Below, one piece after another: positions 1-11,633 of a stretch of DNA of 64,000 nucleotides. The stretch is from Lyophyllum atratum. Taxonomy: Eukaryota; Basidiomycota; Agaricomycetes; Agaricales; Lyophyllaceae. Every line of letters begins with the position of its first letter. Position 1 is the stretch's first letter. The notes beneath the pieces were generated by a model. It searched no databases. It was not told the origin of the DNA and was given only the letters and a program-made list of their open reading frames with translations. A program made the position numbers and the translations under genes. The DNA is taken from positions 124,001-188,000 of the forward strand of contig JACGCN010000021.1 in assembly GCA_014905825.1 (NCBI GenBank). Reading direction: 5' to 3'.

Positions 1-2
1 CC

Positions 3-1172
3 GACGGGTTGTATTGGGCCGACTACACCCTTCTCACCATCGGTCTGGGTACCGACTTCCCACTTCAGACGACACTCGCTCAGGCACTTCTCATCCCATA
101 CGCAGCGTGCGGCATCACCATGATTGGTCTCGTGATTGGAAGCGTCCGAGGGTTGGTATTGGAGCGAGCGAAGATGAAAGTAATCCGGAGAAACCTGGCG
201 AAGCAACGGCAGACACACATCGACCATACGGACAAGCCTGACGAAGAGTGGAAAGAGCAGGAGTTCAAGTCTATGCGGCGGATAGAGCATAAAGCAGAAA
301 TCATGCAACAGTACTCCGCCCTTGCGACCTCGTTTTTTGCCTATTTAATCGTCTGGTTCGGGGGCGCGCTTGTATTCTGGTACTCGGAAGCGGTAAGACA
401 CAGTATTCTCTCGTTCGAACTTGAACGCTTACGGGTATTCTAGAAACCACAGAAGTGGACATACTTCGAGGCTATGTATTTTGCATACACTTCGCTGCTG
501 ACCATCGGTTACGGCGACTTCTATCCTCAATCAAACGCTGGAAAGCCGTTCTTCGTGGTCTGGTCCCTAATTGCGGTACCCACTGTCACGGTTCTCATCT
601 CAACCATGGGAGATACCATCGTTCAGTGGCTAAGAAAAGGAACACTTTGGCTAGGGCAAAGGACTGTCTTGCCAGAACGGGACAGGCCCCGGAAGCGCAA
701 CTCAAGCGAGGCGCAAACGGACGACGCAACAGCGGCCGATGACGGTGATTCAATAAAAAGGCTGGGTGGCGATGTGGAGCATCTTGGGGAGGCGATTGAA
801 AAGGGAGAAGAAGAACGGGGGCGAGGCGGCAGCTTAGCCGCCAGAATCGCCCGAGAGATAAGTGGCCTGGCGAAGGATGTTGGAAGCAAGCCGCCTAAGA
901 GGTACCGCTGGGATGAGTGGATAAGGTGGCTCGATTTGCTGGGCATGAATAGTGAAAGCCAGTCGAAGGAAGGCCGAACGGGATCAAGTTCAGGACTATC
1001 GTCGAGTCAAAAGGGGGGATCGGATTGGACGTGGCTAGGTAAAGAGGGTCCACTTTTTAGCAGAGTTTCTGAAACAGAATGGGTGCTCGGTAAGTTGTGT
1101 TCGCGGCTCGAAGAGGTGTTGGAGAAGGAATTGGATGATGCTGCTCGACGAGATAAATATAGCCATTCCTAA
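3..1172 (+). CDS. TOK1: TOK-type two-pore outward-rectifier K+ channel, C-terminal part (5' end outside window)
   Basis: Exons 3..392 and 444..1172, joined by a 51-nt GT-AG intron in phase 0; the start lies upstream of the window. Translation opens in the first pore loop (TIGLGTD), continues through hydrophobic segments, and after the intron reaches a second pore loop, TIGYGD, inside SLLTIGYGDFYPQ. Two pore signatures in one chain with an intervening cytosolic, charged stretch are typical of fungal TOK channels, which carry outward K+ current across the plasma membrane. After the last membrane segment comes a hydrophilic cytosolic tail of about 170 residues rich in Lys/Glu/Ser. The stop at 1170-1172 is clear. 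The family is secure from the paired selectivity filters; the N-terminal membrane segments cannot be judged here. Confidence 0.93.
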
Positions 1173-3792
1173 TACCCATCATGATACCATCTACTGACGC
1201 GAGAAACGTGGATATCGGAGGGACTGAATTTGATGTTGTGCGATGGTAGGACATGTCACACACGCAAACGCTTGGACGTGCCTCTACGTTGTTAAAATAC
1301 AGGCCGTTGCACCGACCATAAATTGTGCCACAGCCAGCTTTTAGCCTTGTTACTGTCGTTATCACCACAACGCAATATCTCTGAATCTTGATAGTCACTC
1401 GTGAATAACTTGAGGTCCTTCACGGTACGGCGTGGTGTAAGTTTGGTCGCTCACATGCCACGATATTTTCCATGCTTCAGATTCTAGAGAGCTTGGTCAT
1501 CATCGTGTAATCCACCGCTTAAACAGAAAGGAAAAAACCCTTATAATCCTAACCGAATGGTATTCCAAAGTCGCATAATTGAATCCGCTTCTAAACTCGA
1601 TCAGCCCGGCGGGTGTATATCTGCACCCAACCTTGACGTCATGATGACGCGGCGGACATTAGCGAACTGCTTCCGGTGCGTCGTGGGGTATGGCTATAGC
1701 CTACTCTCAAGGGCTGCGCGAAGGTGGCCTCGAGAACCAAAAAGAAGAAAAAACCGCCAAGCCCCGAAACGCACGGCGGCGCGGTCACACCAACACACTC
1801 AGACACATACACATACCAGCCAAGCCGCTGATAGTTTCCCAGATTTCTGGAATTTCTGATCTGCAGGTATTCCGAGAATACTAAATGAATGTGCGCCGGA
1901 GGACGGATGTGGAGTGATGTGGTCGTAAGAAGGTACATGCTCGCCCTTTAAACGTTAGTATCCGGCCCATGGAGCGAGCGAGGAGCGATAAAGTTGACAA
2001 GGATTGCCGTAACAGCTATCACCGGCATGTCGTAGGAAAATTCTCTGTTAAACAAAGGAGACTGTGTCAATTTAATACATCTAGAGCGGCTTGCTTAACC
2101 CACCGATGCGCGACATTTCATCTCAGGCCTCGCCTCAGGACCAAGCGGGATTTTTGCGGGCCAATCCAGTTCACCAGAATGGCCCTGTGCGCGGGCGTCA
2201 GGGTGGAGCCGCCTGCTAGATACGTAGCGTGTGCGAGAGCGCCGGGCGGCATTGCGGCATAAGGGTAAAGGATATCATGATCGGGGCGTGACCTGTTTGA
2301 TACTCGGAAATGGCCATGTTTCGTGGTATGTATAAGTGATACGGCGCTGGAGAAGTAAGATGAGGGATGTCATGATGCGAGTATGTACCATCCAGCCAGA
2401 TCAGTAGAAGTTTGAAAGATAGGATTGCGCGAACTGTCGCTTGAAGCGCCCCTGCGTTGAGTGCGAGCCTTCGGAAGGCCAATAATACAAGGGGTCCGCG
2501 AGGGCCACCCCCGAAGAAGCATGCGCGCCCTTGTTCTCGAGTTGGGGCTTTGATGATTCAGAGTGTGCTATGTAGGGCCAAGGTTAGGCGAGCTTGGAGC
2601 CCGAAGCACGGAATGGGAGAAAGAACGCACATTGAATTTAGAGGTCCGAACCGGAACAGATGAAGGCTTCGTTGGACAGGCAGCGAACACCTCGGCCACG
2701 GATATCGCACCACCCATCATGCGACTACTTCGGTACCCGCCTTCCGTCAAACGTCAAGCACAACGTTAATAAACGTCACGGCCGCAGGTGGATGACGATG
2801 ATCTGGTATATGTAGGCGCCCGGAGGGAGAGATGTACCTGTGAAGGATCTCGGGCAATCGCACTTTGAGAGCAGAGTTAGTTAAGCGGCCGTTCCGATGT
2901 CTTTGTTCCTAGGTTAGACTTGTCTTGCGTGGACTTTACAAGTTCGATGGCTCCGGTCATCAATTCCCGAAGTAGAGGTGCTGAGGTGGCACGATCACAG
3001 GAACACAAGGCGTTCCAAAAGTGACACAAGGGTCTTGGAGCGACGTATAGCGTTTTCGCTTGGGTTTGGGAGTGAATGTTGGATGGATGCTGAGAAGATA
3101 CCAGAGAAGGCAGAACAAGGGCAGCAGGACCTAGTGGAAACTCCGTCGAATGTCGAACTGTCAGGAGGAAAACATGGGAAGATTCAAAAGCAACTCACCT
3201 CGCTGGCAGAAACGCCCTTGTCTTAATGAACCCGCACCTCTCTTTGATTCCACTTATGCCTTACGCGAAAAAATTATATCGGAACTGTCCATAGCGGTTG
3301 TTTTATGGCCGCCAACTCGAGTTCTTGAATCCCGCGTTTGAGGGTAGTTTCTTTCGATAACCAAGTTGAAACAGATAATTCCAGAGTGACATTTCTTGTT
3401 CGATGGATGTTTTACGGGATGGAACTGACAAGTTGATGCAGGTGGAGAAATGATCAGTGGAGGTTGAAATTAAGGTCCCTTGAGGTCTGGGCCCCGCCAC
3501 AACGTGCTCCTCCGTTCAACCCCTGTACCTGACTTCGACTATCTGATTCTTACACTCTGCTGGATCTACCTCTCCTCTTGGAGGTTGCGGAAAGTCAGGA
3601 TCGAAAAAGGCACCCGGGCAGGATTTCTCGGTAAGCAGAAGCACCGACTCCGCACCGTGGATTTAGATTTACGAGCTTTCCCATATCCCCTATAGCTCTT
3701 TCCTACTTAAACCCGCTTGCAACATGAACGGCGGTCGGCAGAACTCTCTATCCTAGTTCCAACTACCCTCCACTCCTTTACATTCTTCCACC
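1173..3792. other. Intergenic stretch without a supportable gene
   Basis: About 2.6 kb between the K+ channel and the phosphatase. All open frames are short (under about 115 codons), without recognisable motifs or a convincing exon chain on either strand. It must hold the 3' region of the channel gene and the promoter of the phosphatase. No tRNA, satellite or transposon coding sequence was seen. Confidence 0.5.
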
Positions 3793-4401
3793 ATGATTCG
3801 GTTCGACAATCTGCCCCCCGATGTCATGCAGGCGATGTGTACGCCCATGCACCAGATCATGGCACCTCAGGGCAGCATTACGGGCAGTCTCTACGTTGGC
3901 TCTTTGTCCGCCGTTCAAGACAAGGACCTGCTCCTTGAGCATCGTATCTCGCATCTTGTTCAAGTGCTGGACGCGCCCTGGTTGCCTCTCTCTGAGAAAG
4001 ACGGCTTCAGCTGCCACCGCATCGAGATCCTCGACACGTCCACAGTCGACCTCAAACCCCATCTTGAAGCTGCATGCAACTATATCGATCGGGCGCTAAG
4101 AAGTGGAAGGGGTGTCCTGGTCCACTGTCAGCAGGTCAGCTTCACATTCCACCCCATTGTCGCTCATCATTTTCTGATATTTTTCTCTTACAACGTTTTT
4201 TTTCCTCAGGGGATCTCGCGCAGCCCTGCCATTGTCATCGCGTATCTTATTCGAAATCACGGCATGTCGTATGACAATGCCGTCGCTTTGCTCAAACGGA
4301 AACGCGCCTGTGTCAAGCCGAATTCTGGATTCGTGGCTGCCCTGCGGGAGTGGGAAACCGATTGGCGAAGACCCGCCGCGACAAGACGCTTCACATCGTA
4401 G
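3793..4401 (+). CDS. Dual-specificity protein phosphatase
   Basis: Exons 3793..4134 and 4210..4401; the spliced product is 177 residues. The core is a DSP fold: SITGSLYVGSLSA near residues 28-40, a candidate general-acid Asp in EILDTSTVD (residues 78-86), then the catalytic loop HCQQ-GISRS, giving HC-x2-G-x-S-R with Cys112 and Arg118. Downstream AIVIAYLI and the MSYDNAVALLKRKR helix also match the family. It should remove phosphate from Ser/Thr/Tyr of a protein or from a related substrate; the target is unknown. There is no targeting signal or extra domain. The 75-nt intron (4135..4209) cuts the catalytic loop between Gln114 and Gly115. It has no in-frame stop, so retention would insert 25 residues into the P-loop without ending translation. 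Confidence 0.9.
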   Translation: MIRFDNLPPDVMQAMCTPMHQIMAPQGSITGSLYVGSLSAVQDKDLLLEHRISHLVQVLDAPWLPLSEKDGFSCHRIEILDTSTVDLKPHLEAACNYIDRALRSGRGVLVHCQQVSFTFHPIVAHHFLIFFSYNVFFPQGISRSPAIVIAYLIRNHGMSYDNAVALLKRKRACVKPNSGFVAALREWETDWRRPAATRRFTS

Positions 4402-7298
4402 ATTGGCATACAATTTTTTTCGGTGAGCTCATCACGATTTGTGTGATGCAAGTTGTGTGCTAAGCATCGGGGCCATGACGTCAGAACCAAAATCCGGCCG
4501 ATACCCATCACGGTTACCCCAACGCGGTCTCGCGCCCCATCTGCCGCCAGTCTGAGTTATCCTGTATATCACTCTCACGTTCCTTTGCTCTCTCTCTCGC
4601 TCTCGGACCTTGTTGTTATTTTATCCGGAACAGTTCTCGTTATACACGGACTCGTCAGGTGAACGTCGTAATTGACTATACTTGACATACTTACTGGGGC
4701 TTGGGTAGTATATACCGGCATCGTTCTTGATGAACAAGGACGATGTCTTGCTGTTATCACTTACATATCGTACGACATTATTTTACAATATCACTCTATC
4801 GTTTACCTTGACACATTAATACAGATCGTATACTCTTGCGACAGACCTAGTGTTTAGATCCTGTGATGGCTCCGAGCATTAATCCGACTGTATGATCCCA
4901 TCACGGCCAACCAGTTGATAGAGTAGCCCTCTAGAGCGCTGCGGCCCTAATATGATGTTTGTTTCACGGAGACTCTGGTGTCTCCGGACTTGGTATGTCA
5001 AACTCGACGAAACCCTGGCAGGTTTTTGGTCGATTAATCCGATACCACCAAGATACCACTGTGACTCTACCGCTCACCTTTGCCTTGTTTGCTGCAGACC
5101 TGATTGTTCACCTCGCAGGGGATTATAGAGATCGACCGATGGGCCCATGCTAGCGCGAATAACGTCTTCCGAGTCGATAAACGAAAACCAGGCCTCTCCT
5201 ACATCAAAGCGGCGCCCCGAGGGTCGGACGATAGTCACAAGGTCATATCAATCCCATCCAACGATCTTGGCTAACCAGCTGTTTGATCGCATCGCATTCG
5301 AAAACTGAATAAGAAGCTACTTGAGGCCGAACTCCAGGTGATGGCTTCACATCGACAAACATTCTGAGGTGTCCATATCTTCGTTGACATGACGGTGTTC
5401 GATCGTACTACAACGTTTCAACCATATCATGCATCTCAGCAGGGCACCTCTGTCTACACTCCTCTTTACTGAAACAGCTGGATGGGCAACGATCATTTCG
5501 ATTTCTACTTATATAGGATCTGAAAAAACTTTAGAGGCTTATGTGCCAGCTTCGATGCAGATACCTCCCCCCCAAATCGCTGCAGTGCTAGCGGGCACTG
5601 CTGCTGCTCAGAATCAATGTAGGATTTCATGGCGCCCAAAGACGCATCCATCCTTTTCTAAGAGGAGCACCTATATATCAGTGCAATGTAATGTTAGCCA
5701 CCAACCGGTTGACACTACTGAATTCCATGATTCGTCCTGTGACATACCTCCACTTATAACTTCTTGACCCAGAGATTGATCCTACTCGGTATCGTCATGC
5801 ACTCGTGTTATAACGCTTACGAGTGATTCGGACTTCTCTTCGTAGACGATGACTAGCCGTATCACAGGGAAATGATCTCTGGCTCCTTCGTCCAGGACAG
5901 ACAAGAGGATTGGATGAAAAAATGGCTGGTGAACGCTACCATCCTTGCGGATACTACGTCTCGACCTTGCATGAAGCTCGCAACACGGACTCGTACTTGA
6001 AGGCATGTCAAGACGAGATATGCATTCGCTGAAACCTTTCGGGTCCGACGACTATATGCGCGTACATACGTAGGTGTAACGCGCGTGTATCATGTACGCA
6101 GCGGCTAAGTACAAAGTACAAGTCCCGCCATGCGGTCATCAACGTCGGTGATCACACATCCACCGCAAGCGAAGCGTCCCTGTGCCTACGTGCCTGCGCA
6201 GTGTGGACGTCACTCCATGATCCATCATCCACGCATAGGTATCCCATTGCCATATGGTGCGGGGTAAAAGAGAAAAGAAAAGAAAACAAGGAGAAGAATA
6301 AGTAATTTGGTATTTGGTATGTCCCACAAAAAGTTATCGTTATCGAATATGTGCGGTCTGCCGCCCGTTCGACGCGTTGAGTAAGAGTAATTGATTGAAG
6401 ACGTATAGTAGAGAGGGAAGCCGTCATAACGTGCGAACGGAAGAGTAGGTCGGGCAGCTCGTGTAGGGGGTAGGGGGTACGCACATGCACATGCATATGC
6501 CGTCCAATGAGCAATATAGTGAGTATTGGCATTGGCACTGGCAACTGGCACCTGAGCCAGGCATTGGCATTGGCATGGGGGGCAGTCGTCCAGCCTCTAC
6601 CTCTACAGGCGGGTGAGCACGCCCAACCGAACTTGATTGCGGGACAAGATAGCCGGGGGAACGCATTAAGCAACGAAGGCAACAAGCGATAGGAAGCGTC
6701 AAGGAGCGTGAAGCGAGTTTAGCACACTGTAACTCGAGTTGGCGACGACGACGATGAACAAAAGGGTACGACTGGCGGAGAAGAAGTGACGCGGGGGGGG
6801 GGCAAGAACACGATGGTGACAGTAGGTAGAGGAGAGAGGAGGGACCAGATATGACAATGGCAGTATAGGTAAGTGGTTGAAGGGCGACGGGAGCGAATGC
6901 AGGCTATGGATGCGTATTGACAGTCAAAAGGTATATAAGAGATGGTCTGGTTGGAGAGAGTCCGCTTCGAAGGTGGGGATATAAAAAAGCGTAACGGGGC
7001 GAGATGACAGTATAAGGGGGGGAATAGGGCACAGATGAAGGGTGACGAGATGACCAAGACGATATGATGCCAGAAGGGGCGGGTAATGGAGACGGGTGTA
7101 TGGATGTGTCTGGAGGCGGTGATGAGGATGATGAAGCGAGAGCAACGACTGAGAAGGTGAGGATGGAGGAGACAGCTGATGCGATATACAATCCCAAAAA
7201 AGCAAGGGGTGCGAAGGGGGGAGAACCAAAAAGCCACAAAACCAGAAACAAGGAACAAAAAAAGAGAGCAGAACGACAACAAAAGACAGCCGCAGCTC
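4402..7298. other. Intergenic stretch, purine-rich in part, no supportable gene
   Basis: About 2.9 kb. The 3' end of the membrane-protein gene faces it from the right. From about 6.7 to 7.25 kb the + strand is strongly purine-rich, which creates long stop-free frames of low complexity on the minus strand, judged spurious. A run of about ten G occurs near 6793, and a short GGCATT/GGCACT-type repeat near 6534-6580. No RNA gene or transposase was recognised. Confidence 0.5.
6534..6580. repeat. Short degenerate hexamer repeat (GGCATT/GGCACT type)
   Basis: The + strand has repeated six-base units such as GGCATT, GGCACT and GGCAAC around an interruption. This is simple-sequence DNA in a non-coding spacer; no function is inferred. 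Confidence 0.6.
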
Positions 7299-8822
7299 TC
7301 AGTCCCGTTCCCGGCCATACCGGTCCTGCACCGTATCCCCACTATCACTCAGCGTCTCCACCCTCACCCCCCTCTCCGAGCTCACACTCCTAATATCCCT
7401 CCCCTCCTCCGCCAACTCCCGATTAATCATCTCCTCCTTCCCCTCCTCCCCCTCCGGCCCATCCGGGCTCTCCCCCTCCTCCACAGGCCGCTTCGCAAAG
7501 TCCGGCTTCCTCAACATCTTCCTAAACGCATCCGCCATAATCGCTGCGTCCTGTCCACTGAACGGGCCCTCATTATTCGCCGCGCTCCCAGAGCGCGAGA
7601 TCGTCGACGCCCCATCGTGCATCACCACACTCGGCTCATTGTCACGTGGGGCCCCTTGGTGCGAGTCGCGCCGTCCTCCGATGGAGCCCGCGCCGACGAT
7701 GGCGCCGGGACCCAGGAGAGGGGAGGAGGGCCCGCCGGCGTTGGCCATCATGGGCGAGGCGGAGCCCATGGAGTTGCGGTTGGAGTCGAGCTCGGAGTTG
7801 CGCCGGCGGACGCGGCGGATGATGAGGAAGGCGAGGACGCAGGTGGCGACGATGGCGAGGAAGCCTAGGACGACGATCACTGCGATTGCCCAGTGCGGGA
7901 ACTCTTTGCTGTCGGAGCCTAGTTGCACGCCGGCGGTGGAGGTGGCGGTGGGGAGTACTGTTAATATCCCGGAGGTGAGGGCTGCGGAGGCTGCGGAGGC
8001 GGCAGAGGCGGAGGAAACTGAGGCTGATGAGGATGCCATTGATGCGACGACCGAGTCGGCGAAGGTTGTTTCTGTAGGAGGGAAAGTGGCGGTCAGGATC
8101 TGTTGGAATGAGAAAACAGGGTAAACGGCTACGCACGGACGGCGGAGAACGTCGGTTGGTCGATCGCATTGCTATCGAGGGTTGTGTCGCTGGGTATGAG
8201 CACCCAATAAAAGGGATAACTGATGTTCTTCCCCTTCCACCCAGCACCGTTACTAGGCCACCACGAGTCGTTCACCTGAGCAGTAATGAGCCCTGCATGG
8301 TCTGACGGGTTGGGAACATTGCGGTAGTGCAGTATTTGTTTCCGAGAGTCGCCGTGGAAGAGGAAAATGTCGACGAGATTCTCTGGTGTGATTTGTGGCC
8401 GCCGAGCATTCCCTGCCGTACCGAGTCAGCACACGCGGAGCTGAAGAGTAAGAGTCCGGAATGCAACGTACAGACAAAGGTTACCCATTCATGCTGCGCT
8501 ACTACGGTATCGGAGGTAGGAAAGCATGAGATGATTTCGTTCCCAGAATTGATCTGGCAATCTGTTAAGGCTTTGTCTATTGAGGAGACAGTCAATGAGC
8601 TGCGGCAATAAGTATATAAAAGGAGGGCAACGTACTGACTGCACCGGAGTCGGCAACAACCTGCCTTCTCGCGGTTTTGGAGGTGCTGGCGAACGCATCG
8701 TCACGCATCCGTTTCCGCTTCAACGATCGCTTGCGCGGTGTTGTTATTGGCATACCAGGCTCAACAGCACTGGCCACGGGAGTCTGCGCTGGCCAAGGAC
8801 TGTCGAATGGGCGTGAAGACAT
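7299..8822 (-). CDS. Single-pass membrane protein with Ser/Ala-rich stalk and acidic cytosolic tail
   Basis: Exons, in transcript order: 8822..8636, 8576..8472, 8412..8137, 8071..7299 (446 residues). Introns of 59, 59 and 65 nt have good GT-AG ends and phases agree. The middle exons encode a probable beta-sandwich ectodomain: ISCFPTSDTV, then EWVTFVWNARRPQ, VDIFLFHGDS and YPFYWVLIPSDTT. This pattern recurs in a family of uncharacterised mushroom proteins and loosely recalls Kre9/Knh1-like wall proteins. A Ser/Ala-rich stalk follows, then a membrane helix at about residues 251-274 ending in IIRRVRRRN, and a tail with many Ser, Asp and Glu. Oddly, the N-terminus has no signal peptide but a basic run (RKRSLKRKRMR), so an upstream alternative first exon is possible. 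Function unknown. Confidence 0.72.
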
Positions 8823-11633
8823 GTCGTGAAGAGGTAAAGAGGTCGAGGTGCGGGAGATCTAGAGTTGTTGGAAAGACGGGTTGGCTACGACTGGTGCGTT
8901 GATGATGATGGCAAGTTTAACTTGCATTATCCAGGGTTAAAATAGAATGTCGGGAGGCACGACGACGGCGAGCCTACACTGGACAGCGGGGACAGCGACG
9001 AGGGGGCGTGAACGACGGCAACGACAGTGAGGAGAGCCAAGGGTGGAGAATTTCTTTCCCCACGCTGCTCCCATCTCACAGGGACCCCGGAAACTGCCCA
9101 GTTTTGATAGGAAGCCTTGTGGCACTTCATATTACGCTTACACGTCAGAGGTGCCTTGTTTCTTCTCTTTGCGAGTGACCACCGTGCAGTTTATCCCAAC
9201 TTGAATACGAAGAGGCTCCTTTACTGAACTCACATTGGTTGAGACGACAGCGTCCACTTCTCTGCTAGTCTCTACCACACATCACGATCATGATATTCGA
9301 ATCACGGCCATGAAGTTGGTCGCTCAGATCATGACATCGACACCACAATATTTGACGCGTTTGATGGGCAACAGCAGCGACGGTCTGACCGTAGCCACAC
9401 TGAAAGCGCGCGTTGAGCGCCGAGCTCGCATCCTTGCCTTACTTCGCGTACGTACTTCAAAGTCAGTCCACTACAGTCCTGCCTAAACATTACTTACAGC
9501 AGATTTCTTCTAGTCGGCAGATATCAAGGATCCCCATCCGGGACTCGGCCGGATCCTCGCCCTTCGCCCACCTTCATGCAAGGCTGTATGTACGATTCAA
9601 CCAGCCCAGAATTAACACACCCTCTCCCAGCTCCTCGCCGAGCCCACTCAGGATCCAAATGAAGGCGATCGCCATCGGTTCGCGGAGTCCCGCACGTGCC
9701 GAACCACGTTGAGCGGGACCAGGTCGCCACAAAACCGGCTCTTGCCGAAAGGCCTAGCCCACCAAGTGTCCGGGGGTCGCCTTTCCTGTTGATGGGATGG
9801 ACTTAGCTGCCCGATAACTGAACTCAACCAACAACTGACGTGCACAATGATGCAAGCCCACGACGGGCGCAGGCGCCCACGTCGTCACCAGTATCGCTCC
9901 ATCATCTCCGTCGTTCCACATCACAATCCCATGCCCTCCCTGCTCCCGGTGGAAATACTCACAAACCGCGGTCATATGACTGCACAGTGTAACGGGTCAG
10001 GCGCTCAGCGCTCAGCACTCAGCACTCAGCCGTGACGGCCGTTACACCCACACGCCAGGAATCGCCTTGAGGTTCACATGCTTTTTCCTTGCCAATGCTT
10101 CGCCCGGGCTTGGTGTGATCGCATCCGCACGGTGTCGGCGCGGTCATTGATCATGATCGTGGTGCCGTAGGCCGCAGGTCCGCAGGTCCGCAGCGTGTTT
10201 ACAGCACACTCTATCATGTTCCTCGACGCCTCGAGGGCTATAATTATGAATGGCGTAGTTAAGACGCCGGCGCGCTCGGGCGCGTCGTAGAGCTGCGTCG
10301 CCACGCCCTACTTCTGGCGGGTAGACGCTACCTATCCGACCACGTAGGTCGACGGAGAGACGCAGGACGAGGAGAAGACGAGGATTTAGGTCAGCCATAT
10401 TGGTTATTGGAAGTTCTTTAGGTCTTACAATTGGAATGCAGAACCACCGAGACTACGATGCAGGGCATCGATGATACGTTACCAAGATTTGTACGCGCTA
10501 CGCGGGGTTGTTGCCGACGATCCTCTTCATCCTCGATGCCGATTCATCATACGGCACACACTCGCTCTCAACTCAACTTCTCATCTAAGCGTCAGCGACG
10601 CTTCTGCAACATTGTTCTTGACAGTTATAAATGTGGACGCACTGTACCTACCCCGGCCACGATGCCCCGGGCCTATATCGACTCATGCTCATGACATCTA
10701 TGTATCGAAAAGGCAACGCGAAGGAACTCATTTCCCTGTCAAATGTAGTGCATCTAGAACCGTTTCGTAAGCTCGAATGAAAAACTGCCTCCCTTCCCTC
10801 TCTTGAACTACGACCTCGAGTCCTCTCCTGTACAGCTATACCTCGATCTTCATTGAACATCTCAGGTCGACGATTCATAGGTCACCTGAAAAATCGTCCT
10901 CGTCGTAGCAGTTGAAAAGATACCTGTGCGACGTGCCATATTACTATGACATGACCACCCCACGTGTTGCCACCTGAATTGGCTGCGGCTGGGAGTCGCC
11001 ATGCTCTCCACTGTCCCAAAGACCACTCAGAAGATGTCGCCGAGTCCTCAGGACACATAGGAAGTTGCATCATGACGTCGATACCAGTTATGTATGCTTG
11101 AGCGAGTCATCAACACTCCTCGTACATTACATTGGATACGAGGGTCCAGGTGTAGCAGCGACTTGATGACTTCATCGTATCCGCGGTCCTGGAAGGAGGA
11201 GCGAGTTTCTCTGGGACGCGGCTGCTCTTCTTTTATACACAGAGCGGTGGATTCAACGATGTGGTAAATGCCTTTCCCTCAGTATGCTTGGATCGCTCTA
11301 ATTAAATTGTCGGCGACGATCAGATGACACAAGAATGTCTTCAGACAAGTCGCTTCGCAGACGGAGGCTGGGGGAGTTGGTTTGTTGTCAACCTGACGCC
11401 GCTCCTACGGCAATGATTCTCGAATCTATGGACTGTACACATCCTTCGCTGACTCAGGGTCCGGCGCCACATTCTTACATTCCTGCATAGCGGTGTATCC
11501 TTCCAGACCGTTGGTTTAAGTATAGAACTCAAAAAGGACCAGTATCTCAACAGGTTTGTCGACGTTCAGTTTTGACCATATATTGATCTCTGTGGACACC
11601 TCTGGGGTGGTAATCCAATTATGTTCGCGATAT
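8823..11633. other. Intergenic stretch without a supportable gene
   Basis: About 2.8 kb between two minus-strand genes. An open frame at 9235-9486 (+) has a helical-looking stretch (RITAMKLVAQIMT) but no family match or flanking exons that I can defend. Short tandem repeats occur near 10168-10190 (GCAGGTCC type) and 10001-10030. Confidence 0.45.
10001..10030. repeat. Short tandem repeat of GCTCAGC/ACTCAGC units
   Basis: Four adjacent seven-base units, two GCTCAGC-like followed by two ACTCAGC-like, in non-coding DNA. A simple tandem duplication with no assigned role. Confidence 0.7.

Noticed and set aside
6719..7348. 209-codon minus-strand frame rich in Ser, Pro, Cys and Phe
   Set aside because: It lies in a purine-rich tract that gives Ser/Pro/Leu-rich translations in all minus frames; no motif, splice chain or start context supports it.
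9235..9486. 83-codon + frame with a helical stretch
   Set aside because: No recognised family, no supporting exons; length is within chance for this composition.
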